64,000 nucleotides of DNA from Vigna angularis (taxonomy: Eukaryota > Streptophyta > Magnoliopsida > Fabales > Fabaceae). The position numbers and the translations under genes are program-made. The stretch spans positions 372,001-436,000 of the forward strand of contig NC_068972.1 in the NCBI RefSeq assembly GCF_016808095.1, read 5' to 3'. This document shows positions 29,501 to 39,273 of the stretch, in pieces. The notes below the pieces were generated by a model. That model saw nothing but the letters and a program-made list of their open reading frames with translations, searched no databases and was not told the origin of the DNA. Within the stretch, counting starts at the first letter, position 1. Each line of letters starts with the position of its first letter.

Positions 29501-32500
29501 TGAACTCAATCAAAACTAGTTAAATTTTATTGCAAATAACAATAAAACTTTATCCACATGGGTGGCGTAAAGGAATCTGACAAAACAAACAATTAGACAC
29601 ATTTATAAGTTATTTTAAGGCATGTAGTACCACAACAAGAGAGGGAAAGAGGAAGCACATGATAATCCAAATCAGTCTTATGCCATTTTCTCAGTCAAAA
29701 CACATACTCGCCAAGATCCCGACTAAAAGCACCAGATTCCCTCAACTTCATTTCTTCCTCACGTAATTTATCCACATTATTCTTTTCTCTATAACTTTTG
29801 TAGAACTCTTGTAACCGAGCTACATCCTGACTTCTATCTATGGTTCCAGCTTCTCTTTTAGCCAGCTTTTGCTGAAAATATAAACAAATAACAGATTATA
29901 AAAATTATACCAGCCAATGAAATGAGATAAGCAGTTCACTAAAGTGAAGAACATAATAAGGACTGTAGAAAGTTAAGAATAAAGGGAGAACAAAAATGTG
30001 TAGATCATAAAATGATAGTCTCCCTAAAGAGTGCATGTAAAAAATTATCTAACATTCTGCTTGAACAGACAGTTGTAAGTTAGAGTTACAACACAGTTGT
30101 AGCAGATCTCTGTTGAGATTATATTCAACACAAATATTCAATTTCAGTTTGTTTGATTTTGTCCATGTTCTTCATCTCTCTCATCTTAATATTTGGTCAT
30201 TTTCCCTCATTTTCCATTTGGTTCCTGAATCATAACAACCAGCCCTGTCTGATTCCCTGACTCAGGTGCTTGATCAACACAATATTCAGTAGTTTGGCCC
30301 ATCTAAATGTCCTGATTAAACTTACATTTGAACTTGGAAATGGGCAAGTTTTGCATATTTCTTCCTCTGGTTCCCTTTCATACTTTCTTTCCCCTCTAAA
30401 TTGCAATGCCTTACTATTTTCACATAATTGACTTCTTGTAATTTGCATAACGAAAAACAAATCAAGTGACAAGGTCCAGAGCAATAAACTAGTAGTTGTA
30501 GTCAAACATATTCCAGCTCATGATCAATTACCAAGCTGCCATATCCTACCATTTCTATTGAATAAATTCTTCTTTGTCAAAGATAAAGTCCCAAGCATGC
30601 AACTAGTAGTGGTAGTTCAACACAACACAGCTCAAGATCAATGACCTAGTCACTATCTCCTCTACCAAAAATCATTTTCTGAGGAACAAACTCAAAAAGT
30701 GTTTAAACTCCATTCTTTGGCCTATGACTCACCCACCTTGAGTGTGGGGGGGTTTGAAGTATGTACTCGATTAATGTTGGAAAATATCCTACTAAGGGTC
30801 ATCCCTATCCAGTCTTAGTTGTGGCTTCTGTAGCAGCGATCCTAATTGCAGCCACAAAGGTGTAGGTTTAGTCCCATATTGACTAAAGATATAATTTAAA
30901 TAAGCTTTATAAGTCTTTGTCCTTCCTCACCTAACAATGAGAGTTTTGTGGTACTTAGCTAGACCCTAAATAAATTCTGAAGTTATTAAAATTAGTCTAG
31001 CTTTGACAGCTGGCTATACCTGTTTCAAACTTTCCAATTTACTAGTAATATAAGTTCCTGTGGCTATAAAATCCCTGATGTAAAAAATCTCTAATTAAGT
31101 GGAAAAAAAAATACTTTCAGCACCTTCAATTACTCTTGACTCAAATTTAGACAGATTAGAAATTTAAAAATAAAAAATAGAAATGAATATGAAGCTTGAT
31201 CTAAAGCTCTGTTAGCCTTAAACACTAGCAACAGGCATAGACTAATTGTGAACATGTCGGTTAGGTAAAGTTTACAGCAAATTCAAAGACAAGTCATGCA
31301 ATAAATAAAAACAGAGTCAGATTATATGAACTTTCCAAAAGGTCTGTAACTGAGGCTATACAACAAAATTTTAGCACGCCAATCAAGCACCACAGAATCA
31401 CAGACAAAAAAACATACCGATATGCACAACTCAAGTATTCCAAGCGCAACTACTTTTATTTAACACAAACCTAGACTAAAACACATACCTTGATGACAGA
31501 CATCAAACCAGTCTTGAATTGTAACACACCTCGGCCTTCACTGTTAGGGTCCAAATTTTGAGATAAAGAATATGCATGCTCACATACTGCAGACAAATAA
31601 GAATTGTTTAGTGTTGCAGAGTACCTACAGGATTTTTTAATAAAAATATGTGAACAAAGGGATTTTTCCATTTTTAACCTTTCAGGTTTAACAATTTCTA
31701 ATCTTACACCAAATAAGAAACCAGAGAGATGGTATGAAACAGTAGAACTTCTAATGACTCAAAAAACTATGATATGCTGTGGCAAAGAAAGTAGCATTGC
31801 CAGTTAATGATAACTGTAATCAATGTAAATATCAGGACACAGTATGCAATCATTTGCTGTTTACATTAGAATGGAATGGTAGCATCTTTAAGGGTGTCCT
31901 ACACAAACACCCAAATCCTTATAGTCACACGGTTTCAAAAGAGCATTGAAGAAAGTTGGATGAAGAGCAAAATAAAGAAAAAACTAAGACCGGTGAAAAG
32001 GTTTCATACTGAACTCATGTGGGTAGGAAACACAAAATTTAAGGAAATAATTCACTAATTCCAAATATACCCATCTATCATTTCTCTCCTTTGGTGTGAA
32101 TCTCCATTGATTCTAAGCATGTTATTAAAGAAAATAATTATATTAAACCAAACATTTGGGTTCAACATTTCTTTCTTTTCCACTTCTTTCTTGTTTTTCT
32201 AATTCAAGCCATCTATTATTCTTATCTCTCCAATCCCTCATCCTAAACATAATGTCCAACAAAGAAAACTATATATTATAAACTAATTTTAAGCACAAGT
32301 TTACTTTATTTAATAATTAAGAAATAATGTCAAGTTCTTGTTTTTATTCTCTTTTTCCTTGTTTTCTTCACACAACATTATGCAGAATTGCAGACAATAC
32401 CTTCAATGCCAAATAGCTTATTTATGTATTAGTTAAATATTGGAAAGAAAATTATTAAATTAAAAAAAATATGAGGGAAATAAAGCAAGATGAGACAAAA

Positions 32501-32706
32501 ATACATATTCTTGAGACACTGGGATCATCATCTTGAATTTCGTCAGCAACTCTCAAAATTTCATCAATATCCCTATTTTTAGCTAGGGCAGATGGTACAT
32601 TTCCAGCAATGCCACCAACTGGTCGTCCATATGCATCTTCACCAGTCCTTTCCCTTCTCAATGCAGCACGGACTAACCGCTCCCAAAGTTCCTCAGCTCG
32701 AGACAT
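510..32706 (-). CDS. CALS9: Callose synthase, CALS9/GSL10 type (51 coding exons)
   Basis: Joined exons give 5,700 nt, an open frame of 1,899 residues, close to the usual 1,890-1,910 of this clade. Splice phases agree at all 50 introns; nearly all are GT-AG. Family role: integral plasma membrane beta-1,3-glucan synthase using UDP-glucose; the Arabidopsis CALS9/GSL10 is needed for male gametophyte divisions. Visible order: N-terminal cytosolic part (Vta1-like, then FKS1 domain 1 with WGEAANIRF), first membrane bundle, large cytosolic loop (glucan synthase domain with [53 protein letters not shown]), and C-terminal membrane bundle. The start is the ATG in [12 protein letters not shown], which fits the clade. 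Assignment to CALS9 rather than CALS10 rests on this N-terminus and on [20 protein letters not shown]. Odd: residues read RFLAEC where relatives usually have RFLPEC. Exon coordinates are given in the four following block entries. Confidence 0.95.
1885..4645 (-). other. CALS9 intron 48, long, mostly non-coding
   Basis: This 2.8-kb intron has no intact gene. It carries a decayed TRIM-LTR-like copy around 2815-2945 (minus orientation) and an unexplained, locally GC-richer stretch at 2266-2586 that stays open for 106 codons on the minus strand. I could not match that frame to any family. The remainder is AT-rich, with no structure I can name. Confidence 0.5.
2815..2945 (-). repeat. Decayed TRIM LTR-like copy
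   Basis: In reverse orientation it follows the same order of blocks as the intact TRIM LTR at 10724-10841: an acaaaaccaacttataag block, a cacttatatattat block, then atctctagtcaatataag. It is strongly diverged and has no paired LTR or target duplication that I can see, so it may be an old solo copy. Confidence 0.45.
6408..6612 (+). mobile_element. Copia 3' end relic: purine tract plus partial LTR
   Basis: The sequence has cttgagggggagt, the polypurine tract typical of the 3' end of plant copia elements, followed by a TG start at 6433 and LTR-like sequence with a TATA-like atataaatacata. No coding region remains upstream beyond traces, and the right end is unclear. It lies in CALS9 intron 45, opposite to the gene. 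Confidence 0.45.
8604..18403 (-). CDS. CALS9: CALS9 exons 25-40: cytosolic glucan synthase loop
   Basis: Coding exons: 18322-18403, 17318-17478, 17080-17200, 14961-15058, 14762-14852, 14522-14682, 14342-14451, 12709-12843, 12109-12177, 11836-12013, 11620-11734, 11254-11373, 10097-10212, 9921-10004, 9737-9849, 8604-8656. They encode about residues 824-1426, the cytosolic loop thought to bind UDP-glucose and catalyse transfer. Motifs in order: [144 protein letters not shown]. Intron 27 (15059-17079), intron 31 (12844-14341) and intron 36 (10213-11253) hold repeat insertions described elsewhere. Confidence 0.9.
10318..10655 (-). mobile_element. Old TRIM element in reverse orientation
   Basis: Two diverged reverse copies of the TRIM LTR, at about 10318-10428 and 10542-10655, flank a short inner part. 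That inner part (cgtcgaggaatgaacatc and nearby bases) resembles the reverse complement of the inner part of the intact TRIM at 10842-10990. The LTRs differ from each other at many positions, so this copy is much older than its neighbour. The ends are approximate. Confidence 0.55.
10724..10841 (+). repeat. TRIM 5' LTR (118 bp)
   Basis: Begins TGTTGGAAGTCCCACATCG and ends ACTTCTAACA. It contains a TATA-like actttataag in its middle. The primer binding site is immediately downstream. Confidence 0.88.
10991..11110 (+). repeat. TRIM 3' LTR (120 bp)
   Basis: Near-identical to the 5' LTR, with a 2-base insertion near its start (TGTATTGG against TGTTGG) and a few substitutions. It is followed by the ATAAC target duplication. 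Confidence 0.88.
13320..14150. other. CALS9 intron 31, possible LTR-like segment
   Basis: Part of a 1.5-kb intron. The stretch beginning gttttgatgataacaaa resembles the start of many legume LTRs, and a later tatataaatgagtc could be a TATA region. I see no matching second end, primer site or target duplication, so the repeat identity is only a suggestion. Confidence 0.25.
15220..15965 (-). pseudogene. Degenerate copia reverse transcriptase
   Basis: Minus-strand translation in pieces gives copia reverse transcriptase motifs: [17 protein letters not shown] around 15890-15955, [12 protein letters not shown] around 15745-15780, YVDDIVI at about 15512-15529, then a stretch like [16 protein letters not shown]. 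Stops and frameshifts interrupt it. No LTRs were recognised. It lies in CALS9 intron 27, in the gene's own orientation, next to a GC-richer minisatellite. Confidence 0.75.
16110..16625. repeat. Degenerate GC-richer minisatellite
   Basis: About 500 bp built from diverged repeats of two alternating phrases, like aactcgaccgaattcgg tcaattttcggt and gactcgaccgagtttcg. Spacing is roughly 35-45 bp. CG dinucleotides are far more frequent than in the surrounding AT-rich intron. No reading frame of note runs through it. It directly follows the copia relic and could be part of that former element or a separate satellite-like array. Confidence 0.65.
18503..22413 (-). CDS. CALS9: CALS9 exons 13-24: first membrane bundle
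   Basis: Coding exons: 22291-22413, 22001-22103, 21787-21910, 21473-21662, 21296-21348, 21044-21104, 20808-20889, 20674-20723, 19218-19304, 18996-19081, 18789-18813, 18503-18597. They encode about residues 465-823. Hydrophobic runs such as [51 protein letters not shown] and [12 protein letters not shown] are the expected transmembrane helices, with [15 protein letters not shown] and YSWHDFVS between them. Exon 23 is only 25 nt long, yet its phases fit both neighbours. Most exon lengths here equal those of the same region in gene 2 (123, 53, 61, 82, 50, 87), which supports the model. Confidence 0.9.
19638..20165 (+). pseudogene. RNase H domain relic of LINE type
   Basis: Plus-strand frames read WVDFNQDGN, then FRDHQAS, then [27 protein letters not shown] and, after a stop, QCADKLVEF. 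This order matches the plant RNase H-like domain (VNTDG, FRDH, AE..A, ADxLA) found at the 3' end of non-LTR retrotransposons and in host relatives. Stops and frameshifts break it. It lies in CALS9 intron 20, opposite to the gene. Confidence 0.6.
22800..23088 (+). mobile_element. Solo LTR, 289 bp
   Basis: Ends are perfect inverted repeats, TGATAGGA at 22800-22807 and TCCTATCA at 23081-23088. A 5-bp target duplication AGAGT flanks it at 22795-22799 and 23089-23093. Inside are a TATA-like ctttaaaag and a late aataaag, fitting a plus-oriented LTR. No inner region or second LTR is present, so it is the product of LTR-LTR recombination. It sits in CALS9 intron 12. Confidence 0.85.
23097..23434. repeat. 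168-bp tandem duplication
   Basis: Two neighbouring copies, about 23097-23264 and 23265-23434, match over most bases with a period of 168. Each starts near aaaattgtcattgaaag or aaaattctcattgaaag and ends in cagaaaaacacaac. It lies immediately beside the solo LTR. Confidence 0.8.
23500..32706 (-). CDS. CALS9: CALS9 exons 1-12: N-terminal cytosolic region
   Basis: Coding exons 5' to 3': 32505-32706, 31489-31586, 29708-29871, 28810-28906, 27401-27511, 27197-27322, 26423-26512, 25556-25653, 25343-25460, 24618-24749, 23657-23733, 23500-23578. They encode residues 1-464. The first third resembles the Vta1-like callose synthase domain; exon 9 carries [12 protein letters not shown], the signature of FKS1 domain 1; exon 11 carries [12 protein letters not shown]. 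Exon 1 starts coding at the ATG at 32704-32706, and a TTTTCAG acceptor just upstream suggests its 5' edge is at 32722, leaving 16 nt of leader. Introns 2 and 3 (1.6 and 0.8 kb) contain repeat relics listed separately. Confidence 0.9.
28975..29460 (+). pseudogene. Copia gag-pre-integrase relic
   Basis: The plus-strand frame around 29300-29450 reads [18 protein letters not shown], then [14 protein letters not shown], like the segment between protease and integrase in copia polyproteins. Upstream traces are interrupted by stops. It lies in CALS9 intron 3, opposite to the gene. Confidence 0.5.
30860..30970 (+). repeat. Decayed TRIM LTR-like copy
   Basis: Forward-oriented blocks correspond to the TRIM LTR: tagtcccatattgactaaag, ctttataagtctttg, then gagttttgtgg and ttagct. 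It is strongly diverged and unpaired. It lies in CALS9 intron 2. Confidence 0.4.
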
Positions 32707-33134
32707 TTTCTATTAATATAAACTGAAAACAAACATGTTAACATTAATAATTTACATCACAAATGTAAAAAACAGAAACCATTATTGCAGGAAAAATGTA
32801 AGTACAAATCAAAACAATCAGCAGTTTAAACATAATATATTATTTTTCTACAAGTAATAGGAATTGAATTCCTCACATCAATTAGGAAACTAACTTTTCT
32901 TGAGCTGCCTTACTAGTAAAGGGTAAGAAATATAGCCAAAAATAACGTCTGGCGGCTAAGATAGAGCAAAAAAGAGAAAGTTCACTTGATCCAACCGATA
33001 AACAAAACTAAACGAGTCATATGTTCACCAATATCTGTTGTTAAATTTCAAACGTTCGCTTGTACAATCCAAAAATACAGAGTGAGGATACAACCATGCA
33101 TGCAAAAACCAATTAGGAAATGCATGCCACAACC

Positions 33135-33228
33135 GAATCTTGGCAAATTAAGAACTCGAGTGATGTTCAAAGTGCAATACAGAATCTTGGCAAATTAAAA
33201 ACTGAGTGATGTTCAAAGTGCAATACCG
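33135..33228. repeat. 47-bp tandem duplication in CALS9 leader intron
   Basis: Two adjacent copies begin gaatcttggcaaatta at 33135 and 33182 and end agtgcaatac. They differ at a few positions. Confidence 0.75.
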
Positions 33229-33489
33229 AATACAGAGTAGCTAGCAAGAGAGTCGTAAAATCCTCACAGTACTTACTATATTTTCTTGAACTTAAAGATT
33301 CACAGCAATATCAAACTATGAAAAAAATGATGAGAAGACTCACTGGAACAAGTGGATCCACTTCAACCTCTGCATATACAATCAAATCAGTAGCACCAGT
33401 AAACAATCCACAACAAGCCAAATTCTCTTCCAAGTTCAGTAAAACATATGAAATGCTACAATGCAACAAATTACAACCATAGCAAAGGA

Positions 33490-33900
33490 AAGACGAGCTT
33501 CCATCTCCGCATTAATTTTTTCTTCGAAAAACAAGAAGGCAACAAACCTAAAAAACCCTAGATAGGGTTCCGAGTTGAAAAGAAGCTGAATCGCACCCTG
33601 ATTAGTAGAAAGCGTTGGTTTTAAAAGATCACAAACAAAACTTCAGGCTACAAACAAAAGATCACAAGATTCAAACTAATAGAAACTACATGCGGTTCCG
33701 AAACTTCACTTTGATCGAAACAAAAATGGAAACACTGAGATCGAAGAGCTTCCATTTCCGCATTAATTTTCTCTTGAAAAAACAAGAACGAACGGAATAG
33801 CAAAAATAAGCGACAAACCTCAAAAACCCTAGATGTAGGGTTCTGAATCGCACTGATCAGTAGAGAGTAGTCTTTGTGCTTCGTTGGTTTGAAAAGGGGT
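33490..33900 (-). repeat. Duplicated leader segment of CALS9
   Basis: The stretch from gagcttccat to the aaaccctaga region occurs at about 33495-33630 and again at about 33746-33890, offset about 250-270 bp. Shared pieces include ccgcattaatttt, aacaagaa, acaaacct and aaaccctagat, followed by gaatcgca and tagtaga or cagtaga. Both copies keep a potential first-exon donor (GTTTGT on the minus strand). Confidence 0.7.
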
Positions 33901-35339
33901 CTTTGTGCTTTGTTTGTTTGAAAAGCGTGAGAGGAATAAGAGATAGAATAACAAAGTTAAAAGAAAAGGAAAAGAAGTCCACAACCGGCATCCGCCATAC
34001 GCCATAGCGTTTGGGTTAGGGTGTTATTTAAACTTAAAGGTAGAATAGTAATGAAAATAATAGTTAACTTAATAGGCAAGTATACCTGTAATATTTTTTT
34101 AGTACACAACGTAGTATATTGTGTTTTTACGTAATTGGGAATTAGGTTGTTAGAATTATAAACAGTTATTTGTTTTAATAAATGATCATTTATCATGTGT
34201 TTTAGATTTTATGGAAATAATTAACCGTGAATATTTTTTTTGTATTTTTTTTATAGTTTTAATCTTTATTTACAGAGGTAAATAATTTTAATCTGAATTT
34301 TAAATTCAAATAAAATGTAAAAAATGATGTCATGTGCGTTTTAACATAATTGCGAATCAAGCCGTTCGAATTATGAACTGTTATTTCTTTATTAAATGAT
34401 TATTTATTTAACGTGTGTTTTAAATTTTATGAAAATAATTAGTTGTGAACTTTTTATTTTTTACATTTTCTACTAGTTTTAATCTTTTATTTACAAAGAT
34501 AAGTAACTTTTATTTTTATTTTTTTAACTCAACTTCAATGTAGAGATTGATTCAAACGCATAAAATAATAAAAATGCAGAATAACATAAACATTGAAAAA
34601 ATGTAGTTGGGAAATTGAACTTGAATATCGACATTGATGTAGTATAATCAAAATATTAAAATATAATATAAAAAATAAACAAATTATGTTTTTTAATTAT
34701 AACATTTGGTATAAATTATAATCAAGTCATTACTATTTGGTTAGAAACAATATAATAAGAAACACTCTTTAAAGTATTATAACATCTCCTTTAATAGTTC
34801 AAACCATTTAACAAAACATTATAGAACATGTACTCAATATAGAGCCATATATACATAGTGACAAAAGTTATAATTTGTTAAAAAGAAAAAGTTTATATAA
34901 AATAGGATTTGATTATAAAATATGTTGCTACTTTATCCTTATCCTAATTAACTGCGACAACTTCATTTTCTCATAATTAAGTAATTATTGTAAAAAAAAA
35001 CAAATAACAAACACAAAAGAAAAATATACCAAAAGAACAATTATACAATAAATATAAAGATATTAACATATATAAACATTCATATAAATGAATCATAACA
35101 CACGCAATTATTCATAGTAGTCTCAACCATATGGATACATGTATTTATATTAGAGTATCGTCACTTATGCATTTGTAGTGATCTTTATTGCTCTCAAGAG
35201 CCATTATCAATGGATTTCATTCTACCATACACAAGATTAGTCGGTTAATGTTATTTGTCAAGGTAAATTCCTTAAATTATGACATCCTTCTCCTCTCACT
35301 TTAGGTTTGAAAAAAAATGTAATTATTTTATACGGGGTA

Positions 35340-36215
35340 GATTTCAACCTGACTCACTTAGAACCCGGTTCACCAGGTTGAACCCGTGGTGAGCCGGGCT
35401 AGCTCACCAATCCACCTAATTTAATTTAATTATTTATTATTTTGTGTTTCAATATTATTAGTTAGCATTTTTTTTATTATATCGTAGATGGTGATAAAAA
35501 ATAAGATGTTTCAAGAGAGAAAAATATTATAAATTTATCTATTGAAGACTCTAATATTATAAATGGATAATAAGTGATACAAAAATTATCAATATTAAAA
35601 ACTTATTTGTTCACCTCCTTTTGTACATGTTTTTGGATTACACTAGATTGTATGATACTTTTTATTTATTTTGAATTGTCTTTGGAGTTTAACATCATTT
35701 TAGTATGATATTTATTTAGATTTGAATTAAAAAAATTGTAATTTTTTTATTTAGAAAAAACTTATAATTAAATGAATGAGTGAGTCAACCCGTTTAACCC
35801 ACCAACCCGTGGTGCGTCGAGTCGGGTTCGAATTTTTTCAGCTCGCTAATAAGTGAGTCGGGTTGGGTTGGCTCACTAAGGCTTTGTTCACTTGAATGGA
35901 TTTTGGAAAAGAGATTGAATGAATTTGAAAGGATTTGAAGGTAAATTTTTTGTTGTTTATTTAAGTGGATTTAGAGGTAAGCGAGAGTGGATTTGGAAGT
36001 AAAGTTTGTGAGAATTAGTGTAAGATTTGATTGATGTGACAAATTAAAAAAAATTTACTTCCAAATCCACCCTCACTTACTTTCAAATCCTCTCAAATCC
36101 ATTCAATCACTCTCCTCCAACTCCATTCAAGTGAACCAAGTGTAAGTGATCAACCCATGGTGAACCGAATTACCCATTTTGACATGTCTACACACAACAT
36201 ACGCCACATTCTATA
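35340..36215. repeat. Old dispersed repeat split by a MITE
   Basis: Left part 35340-35880 contains phrases such as gaacccggttcacc, ccaacccgtggtg and gtgagtcgggttggg, partly as inverted repeats. The sequence resumes at 36142 with tgatcaacccatggtgaacc and ends near ttttgacatgtctac. The two parts read as one repeat separated by the MITE. Confidence 0.5.
35881..36141. mobile_element. Fold-back MITE
   Basis: Fifteen bases, gttcacttgaatgga, at 35886-35900 are matched by their exact reverse complement at 36122-36136. Inner arms also pair: gtggatttggaagtaaa near 35990-36006 against tttacttccaaatccac near 36054-36070. The whole 260 bp can fold into a long hairpin. It has no coding capacity. The target duplication is not clear. 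Confidence 0.75.
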
Positions 36216-37075
36216 ATTGAGATTTGATGATCATTAAAGCGAAAATATAACTCATAATACAAAATTTATATATTAATCCATACACTACTAAAATCATCAC
36301 AAGAAACTTCTCATTAAAATTTATTCACAATATTTACAGTACATACTCAAAATCATGTTAATCCAAGAAACATCATAATACATACGTAGACATCATGATA
36401 ATTTCATCTCAAACAAGTAATGTTCAGTGCCTTTCACAAAAGATTACTAACTAAAGTCTTGACGTGCCAAACCTTTCGAAAAAATGGCACATTGACTCAA
36501 TTAAGTTTACTAAATAAATGCAATCAATGTAAAAATCATGTTTAGAAACAAAAAAGTGTAACCAGATTTAAAAAAAAAAAAGGAAAAAAAATGATGAACC
36601 AGACAGGTTGGCACAAGGAAAATGATGAACAAGGAAAAAAAAAACAACTGTTTGTATTTTCTGATATTATTTGTGTATCTTTTTCTTTTTTCCTTTATTA
36701 TTAATAGTTTTTAATGTCATGCACCCTTATGCGTAAGGTGACGGTTTATGTATAATTATAATGTGGACTTTTCCAATGTCCTAAATTGTTCTAAAAATTA
36801 GGCATGGGGTCCTGTTAATAGGGTCACCCAATAAACTTAATATTAAAAACTATTTTTACAAAATGGAACTGAGTTTTGGATTCCTTGGTGCAGTTTCTCA
36901 AATTGAAATAACTTCCATCGAAGTTCAAGTTCAAAATAAACAAAATTAAGGCCTACGGTGTATCATGTTCCTGCTTACAACATGCACTACCTACATTAGT
37001 TACAAAAATCGTTGCTGAGTCGCTGCTGCAATCAAGAAAATGAAGAGCATGTAATCAAACTTTTGTGTATATAAA

Positions 37076-39273
37076 TTATTCTTTGTTACGAGAAGAGCGA
37101 CCCTTCCTTTGACCTCCAAGAATACGAGAAATTTGCAATCCTCGACTGAATGCTTGGTTGAACAACATTCGCGTCTGAAATTCTGAAACAAAAGGAAACC
37201 AAGCCAGGAAGGCAACAGGAGTGAATAAAAGCAAACCCATGACTATCTCATAACCACGAGCAAGAGTTTTTACTGATTCCCAGAATCCTGCTCGTCGAAC
37301 TAGAGGCTTTAGGGCTTGCGCAATCTGCAAGAGAAGAAAAATTGGAATTCAAAAACCATAGTATACTACTACAAGGAATTGATGTGCATTATTTTCGTGT
37401 CAATGAGAGTTCTGAAGTCCAATATGTTTTCACCGGTAGATGAGCTCAAACTCTCTCGGGCTCATAATCAGACAAATTCATGCTCGAGGGTAGCATATAT
37501 CAGTTCAAAACAATGACAATAGTATGGAGAAAAAACAAAGCATTCACCTGTAGCATTCCCCAACCAGTTGGCATAAAGGCAAGAATGCAAACAACAATAT
37601 CCTGGATAGTCATGTGAGGAAGTGCAATCAGGGTGACTAGAACAGCGACAAAAGTTAAGAATATCATCCCCTTGATTAGCCGGAAGACAAGTTGAAAATC
37701 TGCACTGAATTTCCGTCTCCCAACGGACACCGTCTGAGACAAAACGGAAAAAGAAAATCAGAAAACATAAATTTACCCCAAGACTGATCCTTTTGACATC
37801 TATAGGAATTCTAATTTGCTTAAAGTATTTGGGCAAGAAAGTGGACAAGCCTTTTGGTTCACTGATAAATTATACTACGTTTGAGAACCCCGCCCAACAC
37901 ACTGTCCACCAAGCAAAGACAGTGAATGGGCCATAATATTCATATTGAGAAGTCATACATCACATGAACAACTTTAACTCGCCCTACAATATACAAAGTA
38001 GCTTGCTACTGACCTTAATCACAAATAATATGAGAAAGATCACCAGCCACGAGATGCCATAGACCTGTACAAAGAAAAGGATATCCATTCAATATGCCAA
38101 ACTATGAAAGCGACATAAATAGTTGCAGAAAAAAGGGAAAAACAAGGTAAAAGACTTGCCAGAAAACTTTTCGTCTTTCTAGTAAAGGTCAAGTGATAAA
38201 CAAGACCATACTGGTATATAAAAAAACGCAAAGACAACAATATCTCTGCAATGATTCCACGCATTCCTGAATATTGAAGATGCTCTTGTTCCTCCTCCCA
38301 CCAGGATTCCCAACTTTTTTCAGGTGTTACACCTATACCACCTTGGATGCTAATCCATTTATTCCAATCAGTCCAATCATCGACAATCTTTTGCCACTCA
38401 AACCCAGAAGGATTGAACAAGAAGGGAGCATAAAGCCAGGTTCCAACCATAAACCACATCGGTACAGTAATCATTAGATATGCAACCCCACTTCTATACG
38501 TGTGACTGAATATTTGGTATACAATAAGCAAAATCATTAGCTCAATACCCTTGACAAAGTGGCTACGGGAGTAAAGTCTATAGTTGTCTGCAAATTTAGC
38601 ATGGAAAACCACAAATCCTCGACCAGTAGGTCTATATTTTGCACCTCCATGAAGCAATGTCCTTCCATAATAGTGAGTCTTTGTCCCAAGCGAAAATGTG
38701 AAGAAAACTGGAGCTAGCTGCAACTGCATTAATATGAACTCACTAAGTGCAGTTCGGAAGCCTCTTTCCAAGCCAATTTCCATCAACATGGGCAAGGCCA
38801 TCAAAAACCCAATTTGAACAAAGGACTGAGAGGCGAGAGCCACTTGAAGAGGCTTATTGTCTCGAATGGCTTTTTGTGTACTCAAACCTTCTTCTAGTCC
38901 ACTAAGAACAAGATAAAGGCGACCATAGAGGAATACATATACAGTGAGAACAGTTATCTGCCCAAAGTTTAAAGAGGAAAAGGAAATGTTCAGAAGCCTG
39001 AGAAATGAGAACAAAGTAAGAGCTAATTCAGGTGGTAACGTACAAGAGTGCTAAAGTAAAATCCAATTGTGGTGAAATAACAGGACAGCATTCTGAAGAA
39101 GTCAAAGCGATGGCCAAGTCGGTACACATCTCGACTCAATGTTTGTTCTCCATTTCCGTTAGCTATCTTTGCTTCAAACATAGAAATCTGGTTGAGACCC
39201 ACATCTCTGCCCTTACCAACTTGTATGTATTCATGATGGGTAACGTTTCCTTCGCGGAGTGTAGAGTTGAAGC
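37076..39273 (-). CDS. CALS1/3-like exons 38-42: C-terminal membrane bundle
   Basis: Coding exons: 39044-39273, 38160-38957, 38014-38064, 37548-37733, 37076-37324. They encode about residues 1451-1954 and end at a TAA at 37076-37078. Exon 39 is 798 nt, unusually long here; it covers the region split into seven exons in gene 1. Its 3' edge has the donor CTG/GCAAGT, a GC-AG intron, giving a junction SFL-VYGISW that keeps frame. Motifs: [69 protein letters not shown]. Confidence 0.9.

Larger units (their letters stand above)
32707..34032 (-). promoter_or_regulatory. CALS9 5' leader and promoter side
   Basis: Minus-strand leader sequence likely contains introns. A TTTTCAG acceptor sits 16 nt before the start codon. 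A probable non-coding first exon lies near 33819-33900, with the donor GAG/GTTTGT at its 3' edge and CTAGGGTTTTTGAG inside, as in many plant leaders. A TATA-like TTTAAATAAC on the minus strand is at 34023-34032. A similar leader segment is duplicated at about 33490-33630. Exact transcription start and leader splicing cannot be fixed from sequence alone. Confidence 0.5.
34033..37075. other. Intergenic region between the two callose synthases
   Basis: No gene is seen. The left part is AT-rich with a diverged tandem duplication (about 34128-34290 and 34345-34515). The middle holds an old repeat rich in gagtcgggttgg and accaacccgtgg phrases, interrupted by a fold-back MITE. The right part should contain the 3' UTR of gene 2. 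A minus-strand AATAAA at 36694-36699 is a possible polyadenylation signal about 380 nt after its stop. Confidence 0.6.
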
